DNA from: Bacillus sp. JCM 19058
GTDB taxonomy: Bacteria > Bacillota > Bacilli > Bacillales_H > Bacillaceae_D
NCBI GenBank assembly: GCA_001310555.1
Contig: BAXO01000138.1
Location: 1 to 7,544, forward strand
DNA length: 7,544 nt
Direction: 5' to 3'
Shown here: positions 1-7,544 of the stretch, one piece after another
Numbering within the stretch: position 1 is the first letter of the stretch
Layout: each line of letters begins with the position of its first letter
Program-made: the position numbers and the translations under genes
The notes under the pieces: model-generated
Database searches by the model: none
Told to the model about the DNA's origin: nothing
What the model saw: only the letters and a program-made list of their open reading frames with translations

Positions 1-1777
<1,777 letters not shown>

Positions 1778-1800
1778 CCCCTTATGACAAGACGAACTTG

Positions 1801-2899
1801 TTATTCTTCCTTCTTCGCTGGCTCAAGCCCTAGCCTTTTCTCGAGAAGGCTTTTATTTGTCAGGATTGCCTGATCTTCCGGTCGGTATTTTCTCGCTTTT
1901 TCGTTATGCTCATAAGCCTTTTGCATATTCCCTAAATTGTAGTAGCAGACACACATTTGTAAATGAGGATACCAGGTGGAATAAGCTGGATAACTGAAAC
2001 TCCACTGATTTGGGTCAGGCTTTAACTGAGTCGCGAGGTCATACCAAAAAACCGCGTGGCTGAACTCACGTTTACGATGGAAATTGTAACCAATTCGGCT
2101 ACAGCACTCTGGGCGAGGTGATTTGGAAAATTCGAGGGATTGAAACAGCGATTTTAATTCATTTTCTGAATCGTTCAAGATTCGATAACAATCCGCTTTG
2201 TTAATACATGCATAAAACTTATCTTCAATCCAGCCCTCCTTCATTTCTATATTTTTGTTATACGATTCGATTGCCTTTTCAGGATGGTTGTTCTCTCTCA
2301 GCTCATTCCCATAATAAAAGTGATCTCGGGGAGAAAACACATCTCCTCTGTCTATTTTCTTTTGATAGATCGAGAGGTTTCTTCCGACCGAATGACGAAT
2401 TTTTTTTATGAGTCACGGAAATATCAGAATTAATAATGTGACCGAATACATTCAAGTACTGGTGGCAATCTCCTGCCCATTTAAAGTTTTTCTCTCTTTT
2501 TACTAAACGGTTGCGACGATAACGCAATGTAACATTTCCATAGTTATCTGTGCCGGCGTCATAATACATAGAGACAGAATCGACATTCGGATCCAAAGTT
2601 TCTTTCAGCTTTTTCAACTTCTCCTGATCTGCTTCCAGCAAGACATCATCTGCATCAAGATACAGAATATACTCCTTTGTCGCGTGCCTGAACGATTCAT
2701 TTCTTGCAGCAGCAAAATTTCCGGTCCATTCAAAGAAAAATACTCGGTCGGTATATCTCTTAGCAATTTCAACTGTACTATCCGTCGAACCTGTATCAAC
2801 AATATTAATTTCATCTACTATATCTTTTACCGTATCGAGACATCTTGCCAGTACTTCTTCTTCATTTTTGACGATCATACATAGGCTAATCGAAACCAA
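1801..2899 (-). CDS. Family 2 glycosyltransferase with C-terminal TPR repeats (one frameshift)
   Basis: Predicted cytoplasmic GT-A glycosyltransferase transferring an activated sugar to a protein or glycan. Residues 1-165 carry the GT2 core: CMIVKNEE near the N-terminus, DTGSTD at 35-40, NFAAARNESF at 61-70, the metal-binding DADD at 82-85, and W-G-x-x-H around 141-146. From about residue 192 there are four TPR-like helical pairs (YYGNELRENNHPEKAIESY; INKADCYRILNDSENELKSL; GYNFHRKREFSHAVFWYD; CYYNLGNMQKAYEHNEKA). The halves lie in different frames because of an A8 run at 2400-2407; with seven As they join as VTHKKIRHSVGRN into one 365-residue protein. Start TTG at 2899 with AGGAG ten bases upstream. 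The fold order resembles SunS-type peptide glycosyltransferases. The collagen gene follows 23 bp downstream, so a role in glycosylating that protein is plausible (inference). Confidence 0.88.
2400..2407 (-). other. Frameshift site at an A8 run in the TPR glycosyltransferase
   Basis: With eight As the minus frame goes out of register and ends at 2303. With seven it continues IRHSVGRN...DRGDVFSPRDHFYYGNEL into the TPR region without a stop. Confidence 0.9.
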
Positions 2900-2940
2900 A
2901 ATATATTCACTCCTTTTTCTTCAACACGTTATCCTTCTAT

Positions 2941-2949
2941 TACCGTATG
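2941..2949 (-). promoter_or_regulatory. Putative mother-cell sporulation -10 element for the glycosyltransferase-collagen operon
   Basis: The minus strand reads CATACGGTA, a full match to the sigma-K -10 consensus CATA-N3-TA and close to the sigma-E form. It lies about 42 bases upstream of the TTG at 2899. I see no convincing -35 at the usual distance, so the call rests on the -10 and the gene context. Confidence 0.45.
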
Positions 2950-2960
2950 TTAAAAACCCT

Positions 2961-2973
2961 CACAAGGATTGTG
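2961..2973. promoter_or_regulatory. Inverted repeat CACAA-N3-TTGTG, possible operator
   Basis: A perfect 5-bp inverted repeat with a 3-bp spacer, sitting 11 bp upstream of the minus-strand -10 element inside the divergent control region. The position would suit a regulator of the leftward operon. Short palindromes arise by chance, so this is tentative. Confidence 0.3.
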
Positions 2974-3018
2974 CCTTTATCATCACTTCCTTTGCCTATA
3001 TCCTTTACATAAACTTTT

Positions 3019-3027
3019 CATACGATA
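3019..3027 (+). promoter_or_regulatory. Putative mother-cell sporulation -10 element for the sugar operon
   Basis: The plus strand reads CATACGATA, matching the sigma-K -10 consensus CATA-N3-TA and seven of eight bases of the sigma-E form CATACAAT. It lies 40 bases upstream of the ATG at 3067. A weak ATAT at 2998-3001 is the only -35-like sequence, with spacing slightly too long. Confidence 0.45.
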
Positions 3028-3066
3028 GAACAAAATGAAAAAAACTTGTAAAGGAGGTAGCAATGA

Positions 3067-4110
3067 ATGAAGAATATAACTTATGCGAGAGAATCCCCTT
3101 TGAAAGTGCTGCAGGGGACAATGGAAATTGCGAACCAAATGCACACGTTATCGAAAGGGCTGGAAGAGTCCGGGACAATTTCAAAAATAATTAACTATTA
3201 CCCTAGTTACCTTAATTATCAATCCGAATATGAGTTAAAGGGCTGGAAACATCCTGCAAACCGCGAAGAAGCTCTACATTTTATCCAAAATCGTTTATTT
3301 CCCGAATATGACCTTTTTCATTTTCATTTTTCCACGAGCCTTTTACTCGATCACTCCGATCTAAAACTGCTGTCATCAGAAAATAAACCAATGATTATGC
3401 ACCATTGGGGTAGCGATGTACGTTCATTGACAAAAGCTTTACAGATTAATCCATACGCTAAAGCAAAGCTAACTAATGAAGCTTCGATTGAGCAAAAACT
3501 AGAGCTTCTTGCAAGCGATATTAAATACTGCATTTCCCCCGATCATGAAATTTTTCATTACGTAAAAAACTATTATGAGACGATTTATTTCGTTCCAACA
3601 ATGATTGATTTATCCTCATATACGGCTAATATTTCCAAACAAAATGAAAAGCCGCTTATCGTTCACGCGCCTACCAATCCAGAAATTAAAGGGACCGCTC
3701 ATGTACTGCGAGCAATCGATAAATTGCAAAGCGAATTTCAATTTGACTTTCGATTAGTCCAAAACATGTCCCATTCAGAAGCAAAGAAGATTTACGAACA
3801 AGCAGACTTGATTATCGATCAGCTTCATATAGGCAGTTATGGCTTATTCGCTGTCGAAGCGATGGCGATGGGGAAGCCAGTCATTTGTTATATCAGTGAT
3901 TACATGGCCGCTCACTATCCGAAAACGTTACCACTCGTCTCTGCCAATCCAGATACATTGACAGAAAAAGTTCGGTTTCTCCTGCAAAATCAGGATTGTT
4001 TTGCTGAGCTCGGCATGAAATCCAGAGCATACGTAAAGGCTCAGCATGACTATATTAAAAATAGTCAGCAGCTGCTTGAAATTTATCGTACTATTATCGA
4101 TTCAGGCTAA
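3067..4110 (+). CDS. GT4-type (GT-B fold) glycosyltransferase
   Basis: 347 residues, intact. Predicted cytoplasmic, retaining, nucleotide-sugar-dependent glycosyltransferase. The C-terminal donor-binding half shows VHAPTNPEIKGT at 199-210, DLIIDQLHIGSYGLFAVEAM around 247-266 and the glycine-proline turn GKPV following it. Glu264 corresponds to the second Glu of the EX7E motif; the first Glu position is Gly, as in some relatives. The N-terminal half has HFHFS at 85-89 and HHWGSDVR at 112-119, typical of the acceptor-side Rossmann domain. No signal peptide or membrane segment is visible. The ATG at 3067 has AAAGGAGGT at 3050-3058; an ATG at 3063 is out of frame. First gene of a plus-strand operon, transcribed divergently from the TPR glycosyltransferase. 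The sugar and acceptor are unknown; assembly of the exosporium glycan is the likely role. Confidence 0.88.
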   Translation: MKNITYARESPLKVLQGTMEIANQMHTLSKGLEESGTISKIINYYPSYLNYQSEYELKGWKHPANREEALHFIQNRLFPEYDLFHFHFSTSLLLDHSDLKLLSSENKPMIMHHWGSDVRSLTKALQINPYAKAKLTNEASIEQKLELLASDIKYCISPDHEIFHYVKNYYETIYFVPTMIDLSSYTANISKQNEKPLIVHAPTNPEIKGTAHVLRAIDKLQSEFQFDFRLVQNMSHSEAKKIYEQADLIIDQLHIGSYGLFAVEAMAMGKPVICYISDYMAAHYPKTLPLVSANPDTLTEKVRFLLQNQDCFAELGMKSRAYVKAQHDYIKNSQQLLEIYRTIIDSG

Positions 4111-4199
4111 ATATAGGCTCACTTCCGGTTCCTCTAAGCGTATTGCTCTCATAAAATAGTGAAGCCAAGCTAAATATCGAAGAAGCAGGTGACTAACTA

Positions 4200-5177
4200 A
4201 TGAGTGATGTAACACCCTCTCAATTAAGCAATCAGCATATTTTCATAACAGGGGGGGCCGGTTTCATAGGCTCCTCTCTCATTGAACGGCTAATCGACCG
4301 CAATCAGGTAACGGTATTTGATAATTTCTCTCGTAATGCTTTGCGTTTTAAGGACTATCGTAATCATCGGAATTTACAAACGATAACCGGGGATATTCTT
4401 GACCTGCACGCATTAAAAAAAGCAATGAAAGGAGCCAATTACATCGTTCATGCTGCTGGAATCGCCGGCATCGATACTGTCATTCAAAATCCAGTGAAAA
4501 CGATGCATGTCAATATGATTGGCTCCGCCAACGTTCTTGAAGCCGCCTCCTCCCTGCCCGATTGTAAGCGAGTTGTCTGTTTTAGTACGAGCGAGGTTTT
4601 CGGCCAGGTAGCTTTCCGCTCAACAGAAACGAGTCATACTATCCTTGGTGCCGTCGGAGAGGCACGCTGGACCTATGCTGTCAGTAAACTAGCTGAAGAA
4701 CATCTGGCCTATGCCTATTTTAAGCAGCATCGTTTACCAACTGTCACCGTTCGCCCATTTAACGTTTATGGACCAGAACAAGTCGGTGAGGGAGCCATTA
4801 AAACTATGGTCCAAAAAGCATTGCATGATGAACCGATTACAATCCATGGAGATGGTACACAAATCCGTGCCTGGTGCTACGTAGATGATATGGTCGACGG
4901 TATACTCCGCTGCCTAACTGCAGAACAAGCGATAGGAGAGTCCTTTAATATCGGGAACGAACGGACGATTATCACGATTTATGGTTTAGCCAGTACAATC
5001 ATCCGTGTACTCAACTCTCAATCAAGTATTCAATATGTCGAACGAACGTCAGCCGATATCGAACTTCGCATTCCTCAAGTTATAAAAGCAAGAAAGCTTC
5101 TCGGTTTTGAAGCAAAAGTAGACCTTGAGGAAGGAATTCGTCTCACAGCTGCAAGTATTCAGTCAAAAGGAAAATAA
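4200..5177 (+). CDS. NAD-dependent epimerase/dehydratase, extended SDR family
   Basis: 325 residues, intact. The Rossmann motif GGAGFIG at 18-24, followed by the acidic D41 after the second strand, binds NAD(P). The catalytic triad is visible as the STSE segment at 129-132 and Y159-x-x-x-K163. RPFNVYGP at 185-192 and [14 protein letters not shown] near 215-230 are typical of nucleotide-sugar-modifying members. The active-site motif is STSEVFG, closer to the STSEVYG of UDP-glucuronate decarboxylase and ArnA-like enzymes than to the TDEVYG of RmlB dehydratases, so the exact reaction (4-epimerisation, 4,6-dehydration or decarboxylation) is open. The start ATG at 4200 has AGGTGA at 4187-4192. The gene lies 89 bp after the GT4 gene and 16 bp before the acyltransferase. 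It likely supplies a keto or epimerised sugar to the aminotransferase (inference). Confidence 0.9.
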   Translation: MSDVTPSQLSNQHIFITGGAGFIGSSLIERLIDRNQVTVFDNFSRNALRFKDYRNHRNLQTITGDILDLHALKKAMKGANYIVHAAGIAGIDTVIQNPVKTMHVNMIGSANVLEAASSLPDCKRVVCFSTSEVFGQVAFRSTETSHTILGAVGEARWTYAVSKLAEEHLAYAYFKQHRLPTVTVRPFNVYGPEQVGEGAIKTMVQKALHDEPITIHGDGTQIRAWCYVDDMVDGILRCLTAEQAIGESFNIGNERTIITIYGLASTIIRVLNSQSSIQYVERTSADIELRIPQVIKARKLLGFEAKVDLEEGIRLTAASIQSKGK

Positions 5178-5193
5178 AACGGAGGGAAGCATT

Positions 5194-5761
5194 TTGAAAG
5201 CATGGAAAAAAAGAAGGTAGTGGTCAATTTGCGTATGAAAAACTCGGGAGCTGCGGCGAAAATGTTGTGATTGAAGACGGTGTTCGAATTTTTCATCCAG
5301 AGAATATTTACATTGGCGATAATGTTTATATTGGACACGACACAATTTTAAAAGGTTACTACAAGGATATATTGCAGATTGGTTCGAATAGTTGGATTGG
5401 CCAACAGTGTTTCATTCATGGTGCAGGTGGGGTAAGCATCGGAGAACTGTCTGGAATCGGCCCATCTGTCCGCATTCTTGCCTCTGCCCACATCGATCCG
5501 AATGATGCTAATGATGCCATCCTCTTTTCACCTCTCGAGTCTTCACCAATTAAAATTGAAAAAAACTGTAACATTGGCATTGGAGCGGTAATACTTGGTG
5601 GAGTGACGGTAGGAGCCCATTCTAAAATTGGAGCAAACGCTGTCGTTAATAAACCGATCCCACCTTATAGTGTAGCTGTCGGCGTCCCCGCCAAAGTCAT
5701 TAAAGATCGAAGACTCGAGCAAGGAGAGCAGAAAGGAGAAAAGGATGATTCGATTAATTAA
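5194..5761 (+). CDS. Left-handed beta-helix (hexapeptide) acyltransferase (one frameshift)
   Basis: Predicted cytoplasmic acyl-CoA-dependent O- or N-acyltransferase of the WbbJ/NodL/NeuD-like group. The corrected protein is 188 residues. Hexapeptide rungs run from ENVVIEDGVRIFHP through IYIGDNVYIGHDTILKG, IGSNSWIGQQCFIHGAGGVS and IGIGAVILGGVTVGAHSKIG, ending in the family signature PPYSVAVGVPAKVIK. A TTG at 5194 with GGAGGG at 5181-5186 (7-bp spacing) is the best start, but that frame stops after eight codons. Dropping one A from the A7 run at 5206-5212 joins it, as MKAWKKEGSGQFAYEKLG, to the main frame. Translation from an internal GTG at 5267 would lose the first rung. The 3' end overlaps the aminotransferase start by 17 bp, so the two are translationally linked. 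It probably acylates the amino sugar made by its neighbour, as in VioA/VioB pairs (inference). Confidence 0.87.
5206..5212 (+). other. Frameshift site at an A7 run in the acyltransferase
   Basis: With seven As the TTG-initiated frame ends at TAG (5218-5220). With six it reads TGG AAA AAA GAA GGT and runs to 5761. The corrected length of 567 bp is an exact multiple of three. Confidence 0.85.
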
Positions 5762-6837
5762 ACCATACATTACCCTTGATGAAATACAGCCGGAGCTGGA
5801 ACAAATTTTTTTCTTCAGGAATGCTTACGAAAGGACCTTTCGTTCAGCAGTTTACCGAAAAACTCAAGCATTACGTTGGTGCGAAGCATGGCTATTTAAC
5901 CACATCAGCAACAACCGCTTTATCCACTTGTCTTCGATTATTGAATATCCAACCTGGTGATGAGGTGATTCTTTCTGACTTTTCGTTTCCAGCCACAGTC
6001 AATGTCGTGGAAGATGTTGGAGCTAAACCGATCTTTGCCGATGTTGATTTAGAAACATTTAACATGCTGCCGGAGGAATTGGAAAAACAAGTAACACCAA
6101 ACACGAAAGCGGTTATTTTTGTTGATGCACTTGGTAATCCAGCAGGCATTACTAACATTAAACAAATTTGTCATCAGTATCAGCTGCCTTTAATTGATGA
6201 TGCAGCCTGTGCACTTGGCAGTAGGGAAAACGGTGTCCATTCAGGAAAAATCGCTGATCTAACCTGTTTTAGCTTCCATCCCAGAAAGCTTTTAACGACT
6301 GGAGAAGGAGGGGCAATTACAACAGACTTTGACGATTGGCAAGATTGGCTTAAAATGAAACTTAATCATGGTGCAGTTTATGCAAATGAACAAATGGATT
6401 TTGTCGATTACGGCTATAACTATCGCTTACCTGACATCCAGTGTCTTATGGGACTTAAACAGCTTGAAAAGTTGATTCGATTGTAAAAAGAAGAAATACG
6501 TTAAAGGAAAACTATAAAGATTTGTTAACCCCTTTAAATTTTATCGAACAAAAAAACAGGAACGCACATACTCCACAATGTCCAGTCAGTTGTTTTTAAA
6601 ATTCCAGAAACGATCAAGCAGGAACATTTAATCGCATATTTACGCGACAATAAAGTGGAGTCTACATTCGGCACCTACTGTTTAAGCGGCACAAGCTATT
6701 ACAGGAAAAAGTACGGGCAAACTAAGCCGAATTCTCAGTACTTGCAGAAGCATACACTGACACTTCCATGTCATGATTTGGTCAATGCTGAACAGGTCGC
6801 TTCTTTTATTAAATCGTATGTAAAGTCATACGGATAG
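5745..6837 (+). CDS. DegT/DnrJ/EryC1-family PLP-dependent sugar aminotransferase (three frameshifts)
   Basis: Predicted to transfer an amino group, usually from glutamate, to a nucleotide-linked keto sugar using pyridoxal phosphate. In the corrected 363-residue protein the N-terminus is MIRLIKPYITLDEI, with SGMLTKGPFVQQFT at 24-37, the phosphate-binding TSATTAL at 53-59, FSFPAT at 79-84, the cofactor-contacting DDAACALGS at 151-159, and the Schiff-base lysine K181 in SFHPRK with TTGEGGA after it. GYNYRLPDIQ at 223-232 and the QLEKLDSIVKRR helix are also family hallmarks. Three indels break the frame: an extra T at 5806-5812, a missing G near 6474, an extra A at 6550-6556. Their sum (+1) matches the length of 1093 bp, one more than a multiple of three. 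The ATG at 5745 has AAAGGAG at 5732-5738 and overlaps the acyltransferase. Last gene of the operon. Confidence 0.88.
5806..5812 (+). other. Frameshift site at a T7 run in the aminotransferase
   Basis: Seven Ts send the N-terminal frame into IFFFRNAYERTF. Six give EQIFSSGMLTKGPF, the expected family sequence. Confidence 0.9.
6472..6476 (+). other. Frameshift site in the aminotransferase (one G missing)
   Basis: The frame reads GAA AAG TTG ATT CGA TTG TAA. An extra G after TTG gives LEKLDSIVKRRNTLKENY, the normal helix after the GYNYR motif. Confidence 0.88.
6550..6556 (+). other. Frameshift site at an A7 run in the aminotransferase
   Basis: Six As instead of seven join LNFIEQKTGTHILHNVQSVV to the C-terminal frame that ends at 6837. 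Confidence 0.87.
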
Positions 6838-6863
6838 GCCGTCTATTATTGACTCGGCACTAA

Positions 6864-6887
6864 CACAAATAAATGTATTTAGTTGTG
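6864..6887. repeat. 24-bp imperfect inverted repeat after the aminotransferase gene
   Basis: CACAAATAAAT-GT-ATTTAGTTGTG pairs 10 of 11 positions per arm. It is AT-rich, has no following T-tract, and lies 26 bp after the aminotransferase stop, so an mRNA 3'-end structure or a protein-binding site are both possible. Confidence 0.45.
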
Positions 6888-6923
6888 ACCTTAAATGGGG
6901 CAAATTTTGTACAGGAGGATTCA

Positions 6924-7052
6924 ATGGAAATAGTTAAGATACCTGAATATCAATGTAAAGGAAGGCTGAAAAATTTTCAGCCTTCCTTTTTGCTTTCATA
7001 CAATGATGCTGAGCTACTCAAGGCGAATAATCGAGAGTGCTGCACCTGTTGA
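6924..7052 (+). CDS. Possible small ORF or gene-start remnant, 42 residues
   Basis: An ATG at 6924 follows a good AGGAGG (6913-6918) with 5-bp spacing and opens MEIVKIPEYQCKGR. The frame then runs through the terminator hairpin and into the antisense of the BclA-like gene, ending in NRECCTC. I do not recognise it. The strong ribosome binding site with a tail that overlaps a terminator suggests the start of a former operon gene cut off by rearrangement, or a spurious ORF. Confidence 0.2.
   Translation: MEIVKIPEYQCKGRLKNFQPSFLLSYNDAELLKANNRECCTC
6957..6991. terminator. Rho-independent terminator between convergent genes
   Basis: AAAGGAAGGCTG (6957-6968) pairs perfectly with CAGCCTTCCTTT (6978-6989) across an A/T-rich loop whose As and Ts can extend the stem. 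On the plus strand the hairpin ends in a run of five Ts (6987-6991), suiting the sugar operon. On the minus strand it ends in TTTAC, a weaker tail, but it lies 23 bp beyond the BclA-like stop and may serve both directions. Confidence 0.9.
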
Positions 7053-7544
7053 ACCGGCTGTAGATAACAATGTCGCTACTAATAAAATGCTGCTGAATAG
7101 TTGAAGGGAGATCGTGTCTCCTGCTGTCAAATTAACGATAACATCATTATTAAAGTTCGATGTAGTCACTAATGGGCTGAACACCGAGCTAGGGATAACA
7201 GTCGCTCCATTCAAAAGTAGTCTCGAGCCGGCACCTATACCAAGTGCAGCCGTAGTGTTAATTTGGTAAGTGATATAGTAGCGTCCAGTTTCTGGGACTG
7301 TAAAAATAGCATTTGTTCCATCTACTGTGAAATCATCTAAATTTTGGTTACTTGGCAACGGTACATTTGTCGCTCCCCCTAAAGCAACATTAATAGTTGT
7401 TCCTACAGTATTACCGGCAAACATTGAGTTCTGTGTTGGACCTGTCGGACCTGTTGGACCCGTCACTCCAGTCGCTCCAGTCACTCCCGGCGCTCCTGTG
7501 GCTCCAGTCACTCCTGCTACTCCGGTCGCTCCGGTTACTCCCGG
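7014..7544 (-). CDS. BclA-like collagen glycoprotein, C-terminal part (5' end outside window)
   Basis: The visible 176 residues are the C-terminal end of a spore-surface collagen-like glycoprotein. From the window edge to about 7434 it is Gly-X-Thr repeat, ending GPTGPTGPT. The remaining 139 residues form the BclA-type C-terminal domain, a TNF/C1q-like jelly roll known to trimerise: FTVPETGRYYITYQINTTAA, then SRLLLNGATVIPSS, VIVNLTAGDTISLQLFS and the final GAALSIIRLE. Family knowledge, not the sequence, places such proteins in the exosporium hair-like nap, with O-glycans on collagen Thr residues. No frameshift is visible. It converges on the sugar operon with a terminator between. The start, N-terminal targeting sequence and promoter are off the right edge. 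It is not the missing end of the left collagen gene, since both are on the same strand and the left gene runs leftward out of the window. Confidence 0.92.
   Translation of the reverse strand, partial: PGVTGATGVAGVTGATGAPGVTGATGVTGPTGPTGPTQNSMFAGNTVGTTINVALGGATNVPLPSNQNLDDFTVDGTNAIFTVPETGRYYITYQINTTAALGIGAGSRLLLNGATVIPSSVFSPLVTTSNFNNDVIVNLTAGDTISLQLFSSILLVATLLSTAGSTGAALSIIRLE
7434..7544 (-). repeat. Gly-X-Thr collagen repeats of the BclA-like protein
   Basis: 37 codons of uninterrupted Gly-X-Y triplets, nearly all ending in Thr, reach the window edge in one frame. Confidence 0.93.

Noticed and set aside
2208..2884. Small plus-strand ORFs opposite the TPR glycosyltransferase
   Set aside because: They lack ribosome binding sites and family features and lie wholly antisense to a recognisable GT2 gene.
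4116..4166. Possible hairpin between GGCTCAC and GTGAAGCC in the gap before the SDR gene
   Set aside because: The arms are short, need a bulge, enclose a 36-base loop and have no T-tract. The 89-bp gap otherwise shows nothing clear beyond the SDR ribosome binding site.
5163..6158. Minus-strand ORFs opposite the acyltransferase and aminotransferase
   Set aside because: They are antisense to well-supported conserved domains and encode no recognisable motif.
5206..6556. Phase variation or programmed slippage at the A7/T7 runs
   Set aside because: Other A7 runs in the same operon are in frame, G/C-position losses occur in the same genes, and three separate shifts in one aminotransferase would make regulated expression implausible.

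Overview
The window looks like an exosporium or spore-surface glycoprotein locus from an endospore-forming member of the Bacillales. The evidence is two genes with bacterial collagen-like Gly-X-Thr repeats, one ending in a BclA-type C-terminal domain and the other starting with the N-terminal domain found on Firmicutes collagen-repeat proteins. Strong AGGAGG-type ribosome binding sites, TTG/GTG starts, and a pair of CATA-N3-TA -10 elements typical of mother-cell sporulation sigma factors support this. The genus cannot be fixed from sequence alone.

Layout. Positions 1-1777 (minus) hold a collagen-like protein whose 3' end lies off the left edge. Immediately upstream in the same transcription unit (2899-1801, minus) is a family 2 glycosyltransferase with C-terminal TPR repeats. 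A 167-bp divergent control region (2900-3066) follows. A plus-strand operon runs from 3067 to 6837: a GT4-type glycosyltransferase, an extended SDR (NAD-dependent sugar epimerase/dehydratase), a left-handed beta-helix acyltransferase, and a DegT/DnrJ/EryC1 PLP aminotransferase. A rho-independent terminator near 6957-6991 separates this operon from a convergent BclA-like gene whose 5' part lies off the right edge (7014-7544, minus).

How the genes fit together (inference). The SDR, the aminotransferase and the acyltransferase are the classic trio for making an N-acylated amino sugar on a nucleotide carrier, comparable to the viosamine and anthrose pathways of the Bacillus cereus group. The two glycosyltransferases would build this sugar onto a glycan, and the Thr-rich collagen stalks on both sides are the obvious acceptors. 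The divergent sporulation-type -10 elements would switch on the scaffold and the sugar machinery together.

Main caveat. Four of the seven main genes are broken as sequenced by single- or two-base indels, twelve in all. Each can be repaired to a family-typical protein. The indels are patterned: A/T homopolymers carry extra bases, and G/C positions have lost bases. This is more like read or assembly error than gene decay, although true pseudogenes cannot be excluded from sequence alone. Two neighbouring genes (3067-5177) and the right-hand collagen gene have no such defects.
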